Positions 36,849-48,603 of a DNA stretch of 64,000 bases are shown here, piece by piece. The position numbers were made by a program, and so were the translations under genes. The notes beneath the pieces were generated by a model. That model worked only from the letters and a program-made list of their open reading frames with translations. It was not told where the DNA came from and searched no databases. The DNA lies in NCBI RefSeq assembly GCF_964355755.1, contig NC_092671.1:5033001-5097000 (forward strand), given 5' to 3'. Origin of the DNA: Antedon mediterranea (taxonomy: Eukaryota; Echinodermata; Crinoidea; Comatulida; Antedonidae). Numbering within the stretch: the stretch's first letter is position 1; every line of letters starts with the position of its first letter.

Positions 36849-39800
36849 CTACGATACCGGTGCAACTTCAATACTGTTAATTCTTAACACTGTGTGGTTG
36901 GGTTTCTTTTCTGAAAAAAAAAATTAAACAAATTATGAAACACTCTATAGCAAGCAGAGGTGGATCCCTTTTTAACGGGGAAGTGCATACATAATAATAT
37001 TTTGTAAATAGTAGTTAATTTAATTTTAACTGTCAAAAGGACAGTTTTGCTGAATTTAAACTTTTATTACGATTTTTTATATTTTGATTCATTATGCTTT
37101 GCTTAACTTAACTATGTAGCTGTCAAATAAAAAAAATGGAAAATGGGTTCAGTGGTAAAGCATAGGATTGTTGACACAAAATTGGTACGATTTGAATCCA
37201 TACAGTAGCGATAGATCAAGAAGCTATTTGTTTTCTGAAATTGTATGATTTTTGTCTCATCCAATCAGCAGTGAGCATGAATGATCTCGCTTGACAACGG
37301 ATAACCAAATTTGTGCTCAATGTAAAAGCATGCTCAATACTCCTGGGCGCAATGTGAAAGTAGCTTAACACAACAATTCAAACATCTATATATGAAAAAA
37401 ATATGATGTAACAAACCTTTGTATTTTTTGTGCCTCTTCCTCCTATGGAAACGGAATATTACAATAGTTGGACCCTTAGTTTTCTCAATCACTGTGGCTT
37501 CTACTTTCACAACATCTAACCTAATAAAAAGTTATTATTTATATTTATTTTAGGTAAGTACTTTCTCAATTTTGTATGCGGAGCCAACACAAAATCAAAC
37601 TCAGAATTCCCTCATGTAGAATGACAAATACAATGGTTGTTTGCTGAGAATCTAATAGGTTTACTGCAACCATGAAATGCATTGACATAATATAATATCA
37701 TTGGAATATACACTATTTTTGCAATAGACTCATGGCAGCCATGAAATCAATTGATACACTATTTTTGCAATAGACTCATGGCAGCCATGAAATCAATTGA
37801 TACACTATTTTTGCAATAGACTCATGGCAGCCATGAAATCAATTGATACACTATTTTTGCAATAGACTCATGGCAGCCATGAAATCAATTGATACACTAT
37901 TTTTGCAATAGACTCTTGGCAGCCATGAAATCAATTGATACACTATTTTTGCAATAGACTCATGGCAGCCATGAAATCAATTGATACACTATTTTTGCAA
38001 TAGACTCATGGCAGCCATGAAATCAATTGATACACTATTTTTGCAATAGACTCATGGCAGCCATGAAATCAATTGATACACTATTTTTGCAATAGACTCA
38101 TGGCAGCCATGAAATCAATTGATACACTATTTTTGCAATAGTCTCATGGCAGCCATGAAATCAATTGTCATGATAAATTATCATTGCAATAGATTCATTG
38201 CAACCATGAAATCCATTGACATAATATAATATCATTGGAATATACACATTGCAGCCATGAAATCCATTGTCATGAGAAACTATCAGTGCAATAGACTCAT
38301 TGCAGCCATGAAGTCCATTGTCATGAGAAACTATCATTGCAATAGACTCATTGCAGCCATGAAATCCATTGGCATAATAAAATATGATTTTAAAGAAAAG
38401 ATTGTTAGTGAAAATTTGTGGATGAACATACTTAATGAGAGGCTTTCCTGTAATTGTGAAGTTTTCACCTCCTACCATTAGGACCTGTAAAATAAAAATG
38501 GTAGGCAATGATATATCATTACTAAGTTCAAGTGAAAATGTGTACACAAGATGCTCTCCACAAACAAAAGTCTAAAGCTATTAGGATAGTGTACAATATC
38601 CTGTCCATCTGAGGACCAGTTGCTTAAGTCACCTCCAACCTCCAAACAGTGGCAATCTGGGAGCTTGCAAACACACGTTTGCTAGTTAAGAATAGGCTAA
38701 GTCTTTGTGAGGGTAGGAAGTTGTACTGTCACGTCAAAATTGGATCGATTTTGGTCGTAATCAAGCGCCAAAACTGGTCCGGTCGGATCGATTTTGGCGT
38801 TGAAACAGCCACTAAAACAGGTCCTGCTAGGCCAAAACTGGTCCGGCATTTAAAATCGCTTATTTATTCTTTAAAATGTGTTAAGAAGCCTGCAAAGAGT
38901 TCAAATGGTTAAAGTAAACTATGCTTAAAGTAAAATACTAAATATTACTGTACAAACGAAAAGAAATTATCGAAACACTAATTAAAGAAACTCTAATCGG
39001 CTTTTGGGATATTCTATTGTTCAGTTCGTTTAAAACTAATAGAGCCCCCTAGTAATTTTATATTATGCCTAAGAACCGAACGCCGATTTATTCTTGCACA
39101 TTTTTAATCTCTCCGTTTCGATAATTCCTTTTTGATTTACTCTAAGCATAGTTTAACTTCAACCATTTAGACTTTTTAAAAGATAAATAAGCGATTTTGA
39201 AGGCCGGATCAGTTTTGGTCTAGCCGGACCTGTTTTAGGGGCTGTTTCAACGCCAAAATCGATCCGACCGGACCAAATTTCGCGTTACAGTACAACTCAC
39301 TGAGTCAGGGATACTACAGTATAGACACAAAATGCCCTTTGCTTAATTCCAGGCGACACATTTCTGTTTATAAGTTACTGCTTAACAATTACCTTTTCAA
39401 GCCGTATCCTATCGCCGACATCGGCATCAATGTGCGAAAGAGTTTGGATTAGGTCATTTGTTGTTACTTTAAATTGTTTACCAGATATATATAAAATTGC
39501 AAACAGACGGCCATTGTTGGAATTTATCTCACTGTTTACGTTTTGCAATACTGAATAATCTGTAATAAAAAAATTTTTTTTTTTAATTTTCATGTTATAC
39601 TTTTTCATTTTCATGCCACCTTATTAACTGGCCCTGCAGTAACGTTTAGACCACTGGGTTCATTGACATTATCCTATAATTGTCTAAAGCTCAGTTTACA
39701 CTATCAAACTTTATGTAACAAAGCAATACAAACCATATATGGACATGATGACATCATATCACTACCATATTTATGGCTACATCACACCTTTTTTCAGAGC

Positions 39801-42800
39801 TTAAGAGTTAATTCTACTGTTAAGTTTGATGCTGGAAGAAATACACTTAATTGAACGCAAACTGCTCCAATTTATGCTAAAGTAAGTTCTGTCTACACTA
39901 TGAAACTACAGTCGACCTTCTCATTTACACACTTCTCAATTACGAACCTTCTATTTTACGAACGCCGTTCGAACGATGACGTCATCAGTAATATAATAAA
40001 ACTTTTACGTACCTACTAATTTATTATCTTCTTAATTTATTAAACTACCCCAAAACAATTATTTCATAAATAAAGCAAAGCTTATTAAAAACGATCCACG
40101 ATTTATTTATAGTTTAAAAGTTGTCTATTCTTAGGCCGTTAGCTAGGCCGTTTAGCTAGGCCTAGGCCGTTTAGTCTAGGCTTAAGCTAGAGATCATCAT
40201 CCCCACTGCTGGAGTGCATGGAGAGCACCCTGCACGTGTTTTTGAAAAAAACAAAAGTTGATCGCGAACTGCAAAAAAGGCTAGCTACGATGACCATACT
40301 ATCAATTTAGTTTGGTTTGTGCATGTGTTTACGATATAAAAAAACACTTGACTCTTATTTATTAACATTTTAAAACTTTAATGTCAGTCGTCGCGTAGCC
40401 ATTTTTCTGGGAATTCCATTTTACAAACACCACACATACATAGTAGCTTAAAAATGTAAATATTTGCGGTCCAGAACGGATTTTATATTATTACTTTAGG
40501 AACAAGTTCGTAAATTACAGTTTGTGTCAAAATATGCATAATAAACAGGAAAGTAAACGATTGAATTTTGGTACAGAGAATGTGTGTAACATAACAAAAA
40601 GCAGAAATATCAATCTTTTTGGCATTTAAGGTGTTAATTTACATGTTAAATTTAATTGTTTTATACTGTATTAATATTTTTAATACTGTTTGTTCTTTAT
40701 AGTGTACTATACACAGTAAGTTTTACATAGGGCATTTTGTTTGGACATGTTTTTACCACTGATTTAATAGAGGGCGCTTTTTTCCGAACCTTCTCATTTA
40801 CGAACTTTTTCATTTACGAACGCCTCTCAGACCAAGGGGTACGTAAATGAGAAGGTCGACTGTAGTTTGAAAAAAAAGTTTGATGCCCAAATATGGTATG
40901 TTGCATGTATAAAGAGTGATATCGCCCTCTATCCGGGGCAGAGGCAACATGGTGGATATATTGTAGAGAACATGTGTTGATATCTGAATAAAGAATGTTG
41001 TTAATAATCATTTTCGTATGAAGTCTTCAATCATAAAAACAATACATAAAACAGTAGTGATATGACATCATCATGTCCATATATGTGCATATTTTTTGGT
41101 CACATAAGTTTGATAGTGTAGACAGAGCTTAAGATTTAACAGTGTACTTTGTAAACATTATATATGTTTTCTATTATTTTTTTGTTATCATAAAGATCTT
41201 CAATGATTCGAGGAGAAGACCATTTCCTCTCCCGTCAACTTTACCTGAAGAAATCCACTTTGAACCAGTTCAGGGTAACCCATCTATTGTATTCATGATC
41301 AATGAGTTGGATACTGCTTTGGTGGAAGTGGAAAGAGGAAACAAAGTAAGCCATACTACTACCACCACATCACATTTATTAAAACAACATTTTAAAGATC
41401 ATTACCATTAGATAGAGAAAAATCAGTGTTTAAAGATGTTGGTAGCGTTGACGATGGTTGGAATCTATGTAACTGTGGCAATACCATGCGATGTGCTTGA
41501 GTTCTAATAAAAAAAGATTTTATTAACAATTATTAAATTTATAGTTATACATATTGTATTTACTTGATTTGTCTTTTTTCCAAGAAAAGGAAGTAGGGAC
41601 ACTCCTTGGCATGCTGACTGTTGTGGAGAATTACCATGCTGCTGCTTAGTGTCATTCTGTGCTCATAAATAAATATGTTTTCGAGAAGGCATTAGAATGA
41701 CTTTTAGACTCAAAAGGTACATATTGGCATTTCGACTAAAAAACGATGCATTATTATTAATCATCGAGGTATAATATATATAGGCCTAGCTAGGCCTATA
41801 TATCATATACCGCCATGCATTAATCTAGGTAGTGGCAAGAAAACAAAATGTAAAGGTAAAAATGGAGAACTTACCCGACTAAATTAAAACTATTATTTAC
41901 TTCAATTTGAAAGCCTATGTAAAACAGAATATAATAAATGGAAACAAGTTTTTATAAAATTTAGTAATACTATGCTAATTCCTAAATTAAAAATAAACAA
42001 GCACGAATGTGCAATACTCGGGGTACAGCGAAAGAAGCTGTATACAGACGTATATAGTTAGAAAGTTAAAGAAAAATAGGTTTCGCCAGGGCTCGAACCG
42101 GGACCTTCTGCGTGTTAAGCAGACTTGACAACCACTACACTACGAAAACCACTTACACTAAAAATGTGGGTTACAGAAAGTTTTTTAATCCATTTAAATT
42201 ACAAATAAATATGGTAATAAGCACAAAGAAAAATAAACATGTGTAAAAGTGATAATTACCGATTACACAAAATAAGTATTTAAAGACCCCTTCCCTGCAA
42301 TTTTGGACGTTTTTTGGAAAATAATACATATATATCACTTTAAAAACATTAAACCATGTCATTCCTTGTCTTAAATGTACGTTTTATGGTAAATTATGAT
42401 AAAAAGTGAGAAACAATGCACTACCTAAGTAGCTCGCGGCGATCGACCTCTCGTGGACGGTCTTAGGCCTAGCCTAGCTAGGCTTAGTTTTGTAGGCCTA
42501 GCTGGTAAACATCGGTAACGTACGAACATCGTAAGCGAGCTATATACCTAGCCTGACGTTGTATAGTTGCTGCATTAATTGTCTTTCTATTTTTGCCAGA
42601 CTCCGTTGATACAAATTGGGGAAAACCCGGTATTTTCGCTGAAAAGTTAGGAGTCTTCCATTTGTTTTGGTCTCACGATCGATCGAAAAGTGGGCGAATT
42701 ACAGGTGAAAAACAAAAATATCAATCCGCGCGCAATGCATTTTGGGATTTATAGCGGGCCGCTATAATGATTAGAATCGACTTATTTTTCACATTTTTAA

Positions 42801-43732
42801 CCGTTTAAAGACGAAAAAAGTTATCGCAATAGGACCATATAGTATTATTTTTACATTAAATATAGTTTTTGATCTTAAATGAGATCTAAAAAACGTAGGG
42901 AATGGGGCTTTAAAAAAATAATAAAAATAAGATATACTGTGTATAATTATCATATTGCGTATACAGTACTTTTCACCATAAAGTTTAAAAAATAGGTTTC
43001 GTCCGGGCTCGAACCAGGTACCTTCTGCGTGTTAAGCAAACGTGATAACCACTACGCCAAGAATCCGCATATAACCATATAACTACATAACGCTGTGGTG
43101 TGTGTCACACATTGTGGCTTCTTAATTAAACAAATTAATTAACAAAAAATTAAAAATCCGGCTCTATGTCCCTGTAGTATGTTCATGCCAAATCCCAGCT
43201 CAATACTACAACGAATAAGGGAGGATTAGTACTTTAAAAATCGCACTTTTTACTCAATAGTGTCCAGATGGAGGAAGAGGAGAAAATGAGCAAGTCCTAG
43301 ACTCGGGTACCCCGAGTAAAAAGATGACATAAGGGAACTTTTTCACAGATTGGGCCTTCCTTGGTTTTGACCGACTTCTCAGACCGTGTTTATAGAAAAC
43401 ACAACCTTAAGGATCGTTAAGCAGTATTCCAAAGAAGAAGAAGAAGTGTGGGTGCTACTCAACTGTACTTTCGCACCTAGCTAGGCTAAAATAACCACAT
43501 TTAAAAACGCTCACTCGAGCTGCCCGGTGCCGGCAATTTTCAATTGTCACGTGTAGGTGCAAAAGTACAGTAGCACCCATAAGGCTTAAGAAGGAAATTA
43601 GAATAAAAGGTAATTTATATATGCAATAACACATTTCATGAATCTCTAATAAGAAAGAGAGAGCCAACCTGGTTTCCGCAACGACCGCGTAAGCCTTCCT
43701 CCACAAGACAACCATCTCATGGGGGCAGCCAT
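36849..43732 (-). CDS. MRPL21: MRPL21, mitochondrial large-subunit ribosomal protein L21 (bL21m)
   Basis: Exons in transcript order: 43732-43669, 39559-39393, 38484-38432, 37520-37417, 36910-36849; 450 nt including the stop, phases consistent. Exon 1 encodes MAAPMRWLSCGGRLTRSLRK, an Arg-rich, acid-free stretch typical of a mitochondrial targeting presequence. The rest is the L21 fold: NGRLFAILYISGKQFKV, DADVGDRIRLEKVLMVGG, GKPLI, VKVEATVIEKTKGPTI, RRKRHKKYKEKKP and the end VLRINSIEVAPVS. bL21m binds 16S-type rRNA in the mitochondrial ribosome. The 149-residue product is shorter than human (about 205, from memory). The missing part lies between presequence and L21 domain, so a phase 1-1 exon may be unrecognised in the 4.1-kb first intron, or the linker is truly short. 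The exon 1 donor CCAG/GTTGGC is moderate. Confidence 0.88.
37705..38380. repeat. 46-bp minisatellite with palindromic units, in MRPL21 intron
   Basis: From about 37715 to 38165 some ten near-identical 46-bp units read CACTATTTTTGCAATAGACT CATGGCAGCCATGAAATCAA TTGATA. From 38170 to 38380 related but longer units (about 51 bp, TCATTGCAGCCATGAAATCC) follow. ATGGCAGCCAT and ATCAATTGAT are near-palindromes. Array units are nearly identical, pointing to recent expansion. Open frames here on both strands are repeat artefacts. Confidence 0.92.
38720..39296. mobile_element. Foldback MITE with ~150-bp arms (GATCGATTTTGGCG)
   Basis: GTTGTACTGTCACG at the left faces CGTTACAGTACAAC at the right. Inward, GGTCGGATCGATTTTGGCGT pairs with ACGCCAAAATCGATCCGACC and AAATCGCTTATTT with AAATAAGCGATTT. 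Its 577 bp lie in an MRPL21 intron between exons 39559-39393 and 38484-38432. Confidence 0.85.
39686..39804. mobile_element. MITE family A, diverged copy
   Basis: AAAGCTCAGTTTACACTATC begins it and CAGAGCTTAAG ends it. The right arm has lost the TTTGATAGTGTAGA segment. Confidence 0.7.
39909..40862. mobile_element. pogo/Tigger-like non-autonomous element with TA duplication
   Basis: CAGTCGACCTTCTCATTTAC at the left faces GTAAATGAGAAGGTCGACTG at the right, a ~20-bp perfect terminal repeat flanked by TA (39907-39908, 40863-40864). TTACGAAC words repeat subterminally on both sides. CAGT ends and TA targets are typical of Tc1/mariner and pogo families. No transposase ORF. Confidence 0.85.
40899..41053. 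mobile_element. Possible short solo LTR (TG...CA, 155 bp)
   Basis: The segment starts TGTTGCATG and ends CATAAAACA, contains AATAAAG, and interrupts a family-A MITE with GTA on both sides (40896-40898, 41054-41056). A 3-bp duplication is short for an LTR element, so the assignment is tentative. Confidence 0.4.
41196..41345 (+). CDS. Orphan exon-like open stretch, unknown product
   Basis: A TTTTTTTGTTATCATAAAG acceptor-like tract precedes 150 bp that are open in phase 0, and a GTAAGC donor follows. The 50 encoded residues (for example RRPFPLPSTLPEEIHFEPVQ and PSIVFMINELDTALVEVERG) have ordinary amino-acid composition, unlike the AT-driven frames around. It lies antisense inside the first intron of MRPL21. 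I do not recognise the protein, and no companion exon was found on either side, where TEs and satellites dominate. It could be an exon of an unrecognised plus-strand gene, a pseudogene fragment or exon captured by a transposon. Confidence 0.4.
42079..42150 (-). tRNA. tRNA-Val(AAC)-like sequence, probably pseudogene
   Basis: On the minus strand, TAGTGTAGTGGTTGTCAAGT matches the D-arm region of eukaryotic tRNA-Val, the anticodon arm CTGCTTAACACGCAG presents AAC, and GGTTCGAGCCC is the T loop. A D-stem pair (G-A) and a T-stem pair are broken and the acceptor 3' strand is one base short. It is thus likely a tRNA pseudogene or SINE head. It sits in MRPL21 intron 1. Confidence 0.45.
42280..42913. 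mobile_element. TTAA-flanked inverted-repeat element (piggyBac-type MITE), copy 1
   Basis: TTAA at both borders, with ends AGACCCCTTCCCT and AGGGAATGGGGCT (imperfect complement). The interior (TTAAATGTACGTTTTATGGT, GTGGACGGTCTTAGGCCTAG, GCGCGCAATGCAT, AGCGGGCCGCTATAAT) is shared with 63029-63618 along almost its full length. TTAA targets are typical of piggyBac elements. No transposase. Confidence 0.8.
42995..43066 (-). tRNA. Second tRNA-Val(AAC)-like sequence, degenerate
   Basis: Minus strand: GCGTAGTGGTTATCACGT, TTTGCTTAACACGCAGA (anticodon AAC) and GGTTCGAGCCC. Acceptor and T stems have mismatches. It lies 0.9 kb from the first copy and shares the unusual CTTAACACGCAGAAGGT and CGAAACCTATTTTT words with it, so the two are related copies. 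Confidence 0.4.
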
Positions 43733-44199
43733 CTTGACAATATCTTGCTGCCAAAATATCAATATGTAGAGGGCGGCGTATACAATTAATTAATTAAAGT
43801 ATCGAGCTATATATCCAATACCAAATTGGCGAGTAAATCATGTTTTACTTTAAATTAAATTTATACGCTCTTCCACAAGGTCAATTGTTAGTTATACATA
43901 CAGACTATATTAAAACAATGATTTTGAACACGTAGGGCATTTCTTTGAATTCATTCCTATCGTCTTTTTGTGGTAATTTACAGCTTTTTATATGTTTAAA
44001 AAACGTACATAATCAATTGCGTCTGAATCATGCTAGACTACAACTTCCGGTAGTGACGTAATCAGCATATTTTTGGTAATAAAACTTTTTTACTAAGCTA
44101 GGGAATCTTCTGATATCAATATTCATTAGACCGTACTTTATTTAGCCAATCAAAATAAACGTATAAACAATTTTGCGGCGATGTTATACATGTTGCTGA

Positions 44200-47100
44200 G
44201 TTAAAATATACTGTCTTTTACTATAACCAATTTGGTAAACACAATGATAAAGAATAGGAAACATTTAATAATATGATAAATGACATTTACATAGCAATTT
44301 AGCACTGTGTTTTACTATAACCAATTTGGTTATAGTAAAACACAATGATATAGAATAGGAAACATTTAATAATATGATAAATGACATTACATATCAATGT
44401 ATCACTGTGTTTTACTATAACCAATTTGGTTAGAGTAAAACACAATTATATAGAATACGAAACGTTTAGTAATTTGATAAATTACATAGCAATTTAGCAC
44501 TGTGTTTTACTATAACCAATTTGGAAAGTAAAACACAATGAAAAAGAATAGGAAACATTTAATAATTTGATAAATGACATTTACATAGCAATTTAGCACT
44601 GTGTTTTACTATAACCAATTTGGTTAAAGTAAAACACAATGATAAAGAATAGGAAACATTTAATAACATGATAAATGACATTACATAGCAATTTAGCACT
44701 GTGTTTTACTATAACCAATTTGGTTAGAGTAAAACACAATGATAAAGAATAGGAAACATTTAATAATATGATAAATGACATTAACATAGCAATTTATCAC
44801 TGTGTTTTACTATAACCAATTTGGTTAAAGTAAAACATAATGATAAAGAATAGGAAACATTTAATAACATGATAAATGACATTACATAGCAATTTAGCAC
44901 TGTGTTTTACTATAACCAATTTGGTTAGAGTAAAACACAATGATAAAGAATAGGAAACATTTAATAATATGATAAATGACATTCACATAGCAATTTATCA
45001 CTGTGTTTTACTATAACCAATTTGGTTAAAGTAAAACACAATGATAAAGAATAGGAAACATTTAATAACATGATAAATGACATTTACATAGCAATTTAGC
45101 ACTGTGTTTTACTATAACCAATTTGGTTAGAGTAAAACACAATGATAAAGAATAGGAAACATTTAATAATATGATAAATGACATTCACATAGCAATTTAT
45201 CACTGTGTTTTACTATAACCAATTTGGTTAAAGTAAAACACAATGATAAAGAATAGGAAACATTTAATAACATGATAAATGACATTACATAGCAATTTAG
45301 CACTGTGTTTTACTATAACCAATTTGGTTAGAGTAAAACACAATGATAAAGAATAGGAAACATTTAATAATATGATAAATGACATTCACATAGCAATTTA
45401 TCACTGTGTTTTACTATAACCAATTTGGTTAAAGTAAAACACAATGATAAAGAATAGGAAACATTTAATAACATGATAAATGACATTTACATAGCAATTT
45501 AGCACTGTGTTTTACTATAACCAATTTGGTTAGAGTAAAACACAATGATAAAGAATAGGAAACATTTAATAATATGATAAATGACATTCACATAGCAATT
45601 TATCACTGTGTTTTACTATAACCAATTTGGTTAGAGTAAAACACAATGATAAAGAATAGGAAACATTTAATAACATGATAAATGACATTTACATAGCAAT
45701 TTAGCACTGTGTTTTACTATAACCAATTTGGTTATAGTAAAACACAATGATATAGAATAGGAAACATTTAATAATATGATAAATGACATTACATATCAAT
45801 GTATCACTGTGTTTTACTATAACCAATTTGGTTAGAGTAAAATACAATTATATAGAATACGAAACGTTTAGTAATTTGATAAATTACATAGCAATTTAGC
45901 ACTGTGTTTTACTATAACCAATTTGGAAAGTAAAACACAATGAAAAAGAATAGGAAACATTTAATAACATGATAAATGACATTTACATAGCAATTTAGCA
46001 CTGTGTTTTACTATAACCAATTTGGTTAGAGTAAAACACAATGATAAAGAATAGGAAACATTTAATAATATGATAAATGACATTCACATAGCAATTTATC
46101 ACTGTGTTTTACTATAACCAATTTGGTTAAAGTAAAACACAATGATAAAGAATAGGAAACATTTAATAACATGATAAATGACATTACATAGCAATTTAGC
46201 ACTGTGTTTTACTATAACCAATTTGGTTAGAGTAAAACACAATGATAAAGAATAGGAAACATTTAATAATATGATAAATGACATTCACATAGCAATTTAT
46301 CACTGTGTTTTACTATAACCAATTTGGTTAAAGTAAAACACAATGATAAAGAATAGGAAACATTTAATAACATGATAAATGACATTTACATAGCAATTTA
46401 GCACTGTGTTTTACTATAACCAATTTGGTTAGAGTAAAACACAATGATAAAGAATAGGAAACATTTAATAATATGATAAATGACATTCACATAGCAATTT
46501 ATCACTGTGTTTTACTATAACCAATTTGGTTAGAGTAAAACACAATGATAAAGAATAGGAAACATTTAATAACATGATAAATGACATTTACATAGCAATT
46601 TAGCACTGTGTTTTACTATAACCAATTTGGTTATAGTAAAACACAATGATATAGAATAGGAAACATTTAATAATATGATAAATGACATTACATATCAATG
46701 TATCACTGTGTTTTACTATAACCAATTTGGTTAGAGTAAAATACAATTATATAGAATACGAAACGTTTAGTAATTTGATAAATTACATAGCAATTTAGCA
46801 CTGTGTTTTACTATAACCAATTTGGAAAGTAAAACACAATGAAAAAGAATAGGAAACATTTAATAATTTGATAAATGACATTTACATAGCAATTTAGCAC
46901 TGTGTTTTACTATAACCAATTTGGTTAGAGTAAAACACAATGATAAAGAATAGGAAACATTTAATAATATGATAAATGACATTCACATAGCAATTTATCA
47001 CTGTGTTTTACTATAACCAATTTGGTTAAAGTAAAACACAATGATAAAGAATAGGAAACATTTAATAACATGATAAATGACATTACATAGCAATTTAGCA

Positions 47101-48460
47101 CTGTGTTTTACTATAACCAATTTGGTTAGAGTAAAACACAATGATAAAGAATAGGAAACATTTGATAATATGATAAATGACATTCACATAGCAATTTATC
47201 ACTGTGTTTTACTATAACCAATTTGGTTAAAGTAAAACATAATGATAAAGAATAGGAAACATTTAATAACATGATAAATGACATTACATAGCAATTTAGC
47301 ACTGTGTTTTACTATAATCAATTTGGTTAGAGTAAAACACAATGATAAAGAATAGGAAACATTTAATAATATGATAAATGACATTCACATAGCAATTTAT
47401 CACTGTGTTTTACTATAACCAATTTGGTTAAAGTAAAACACAATGATAAAGAATAGGAAACATTTAATAACATGATAAATGACATTTACATAGCAATTTA
47501 GCACTGTGTTTTACTATAACCAATTTGGTTAGAGTAAAACACAATGATAAAGAATAGGAAACATTTAATAATATGATAAATGACATTCACATAGCAATTT
47601 ATCACTGTGTTTTACTATAACCAATTTGGTTAAAGTAAAACACAATGATAAAGAATAGGAAACATTTAATAACATGATAAATGACATTCACATAGCAATT
47701 TATCACTGTGTTTTACTATAACCAATTTGGTTAGAGTAAAACACAATGATAAAGAATAGGAAACATTTAATAACATGATAAATGACATTTACATAGCAAT
47801 TTAGCACTGTGTTTTACTATAACCAATTTGATTAGAGTAAAACACAATGACATAGAATAGGAAACATTTAATAATATGATATATGACATTTACATAGCAA
47901 TTTAGCACAATGTTTTACTATAACCAATTTGATTAGAGTAAAACACAATGATATAGAATAGGAACATTTAATAATATGATAAATGACATTCACATAGCAA
48001 TTTAGCACTGTGTTTTACTATAACCAATTTGGTTAAAGTAAAACACAATGATAAAGAATAGGAAACATTTAATAATATGATAAATTACATTTACATAGCA
48101 ATTTAGCACAATGTTTTACTATAACCAATTTGGTTAGAGTAAAACACAATGATAAAGAATAGGAAACATTTAATAATATGACAAAATGACATTTACATAG
48201 TAATTTATCACTGTGTTTTACTATAACCAATTTGGTTAGAGTAAAACATTTAAACTATGATAAATGATATTTAGCACTGTGTTGGATACAGTAAAACACA
48301 AATAAAGAATAGGAAACATATAATAATATGATACATTTACATACAAATTTAGTATTGTGTTTTACTATAGCCAATTTGGTTACAGTAAAACACAATGATA
48401 ATGAAACATTTATTATATGATGTTATTTACATAGCAAAATATTATATTAAACATATCTTA
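44200..48460. repeat. ~100-bp satellite array with 899-bp higher-order repeat
   Basis: About 42 monomers of ~100 bp carry CACTGTGTTTTACTATAACC, AATTTGGTTAGAGTAAAACA, GATAAAGAATAGGAAACATT and GATAAATGACATTCACATAG. Variant monomers alternate (for example TAGCAATTTAGCACTG versus TAGCAATTTATCACTG). A rare variant (GAATACGAAACGTTTAGTAA) recurs at about 44450, 45855 and 46754; identical 61-codon frames recur at 45200, 46099 and 46998, giving an exact 899-bp spacing. The first interval is 1402 bp, i.e. 899 plus about five monomers. Each monomer has a palindrome of two 18-bp arms around one base. Confidence 0.93.
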
Positions 48461-48603
48461 TTATCTAAACGTTATGATAAAGAATAGGATACATATAATG
48501 TAATAATATAATAAATACAAGTTACATAGTTTATCATCTTGTTTTACAGAACCAATTTGGTGACACAGTTAAACACAGTGATAAAGAATAGATACTGTTT
48601 TAG

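Larger units (their letters stand above)
39884..41130. mobile_element. MITE family A copy split by two nested insertions
   Basis: The left end AAGTTCTGTCTACACTATGA and the right end TTTGATAGTGTAGACAGAGC belong to one family-A element. A 954-bp TA-flanked element (39909-40862) and a 155-bp TG...CA segment (40899-41053) interrupt it. Removing both leaves a normal family-A order (TTTGAAAAAAAAGTT, GCCCAAATATGG, TAGTGATATGACATCATC). Confidence 0.82.

Noticed and set aside
36210-37205. tRNA-like B-box words (GGTTCAAATCC near 36243; GATTTGAATCC near 37190)
   Set aside because: Only single box motifs with weak A-box partners; no foldable cloverleaf, so not listed as features.
37705-38380. CRISPR-like appearance of regularly spaced repeats
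   Set aside because: Units are contiguous tandem copies with no unique spacers, in an animal intron.
44593-47384. Six nearly identical 61-64 codon minus-strand ORFs
   Set aside because: They are the same satellite monomer pair read in frame (SFIILLNVSYSLSL...), starting at arbitrary repeat positions; no start context, splice sites or other protein character.
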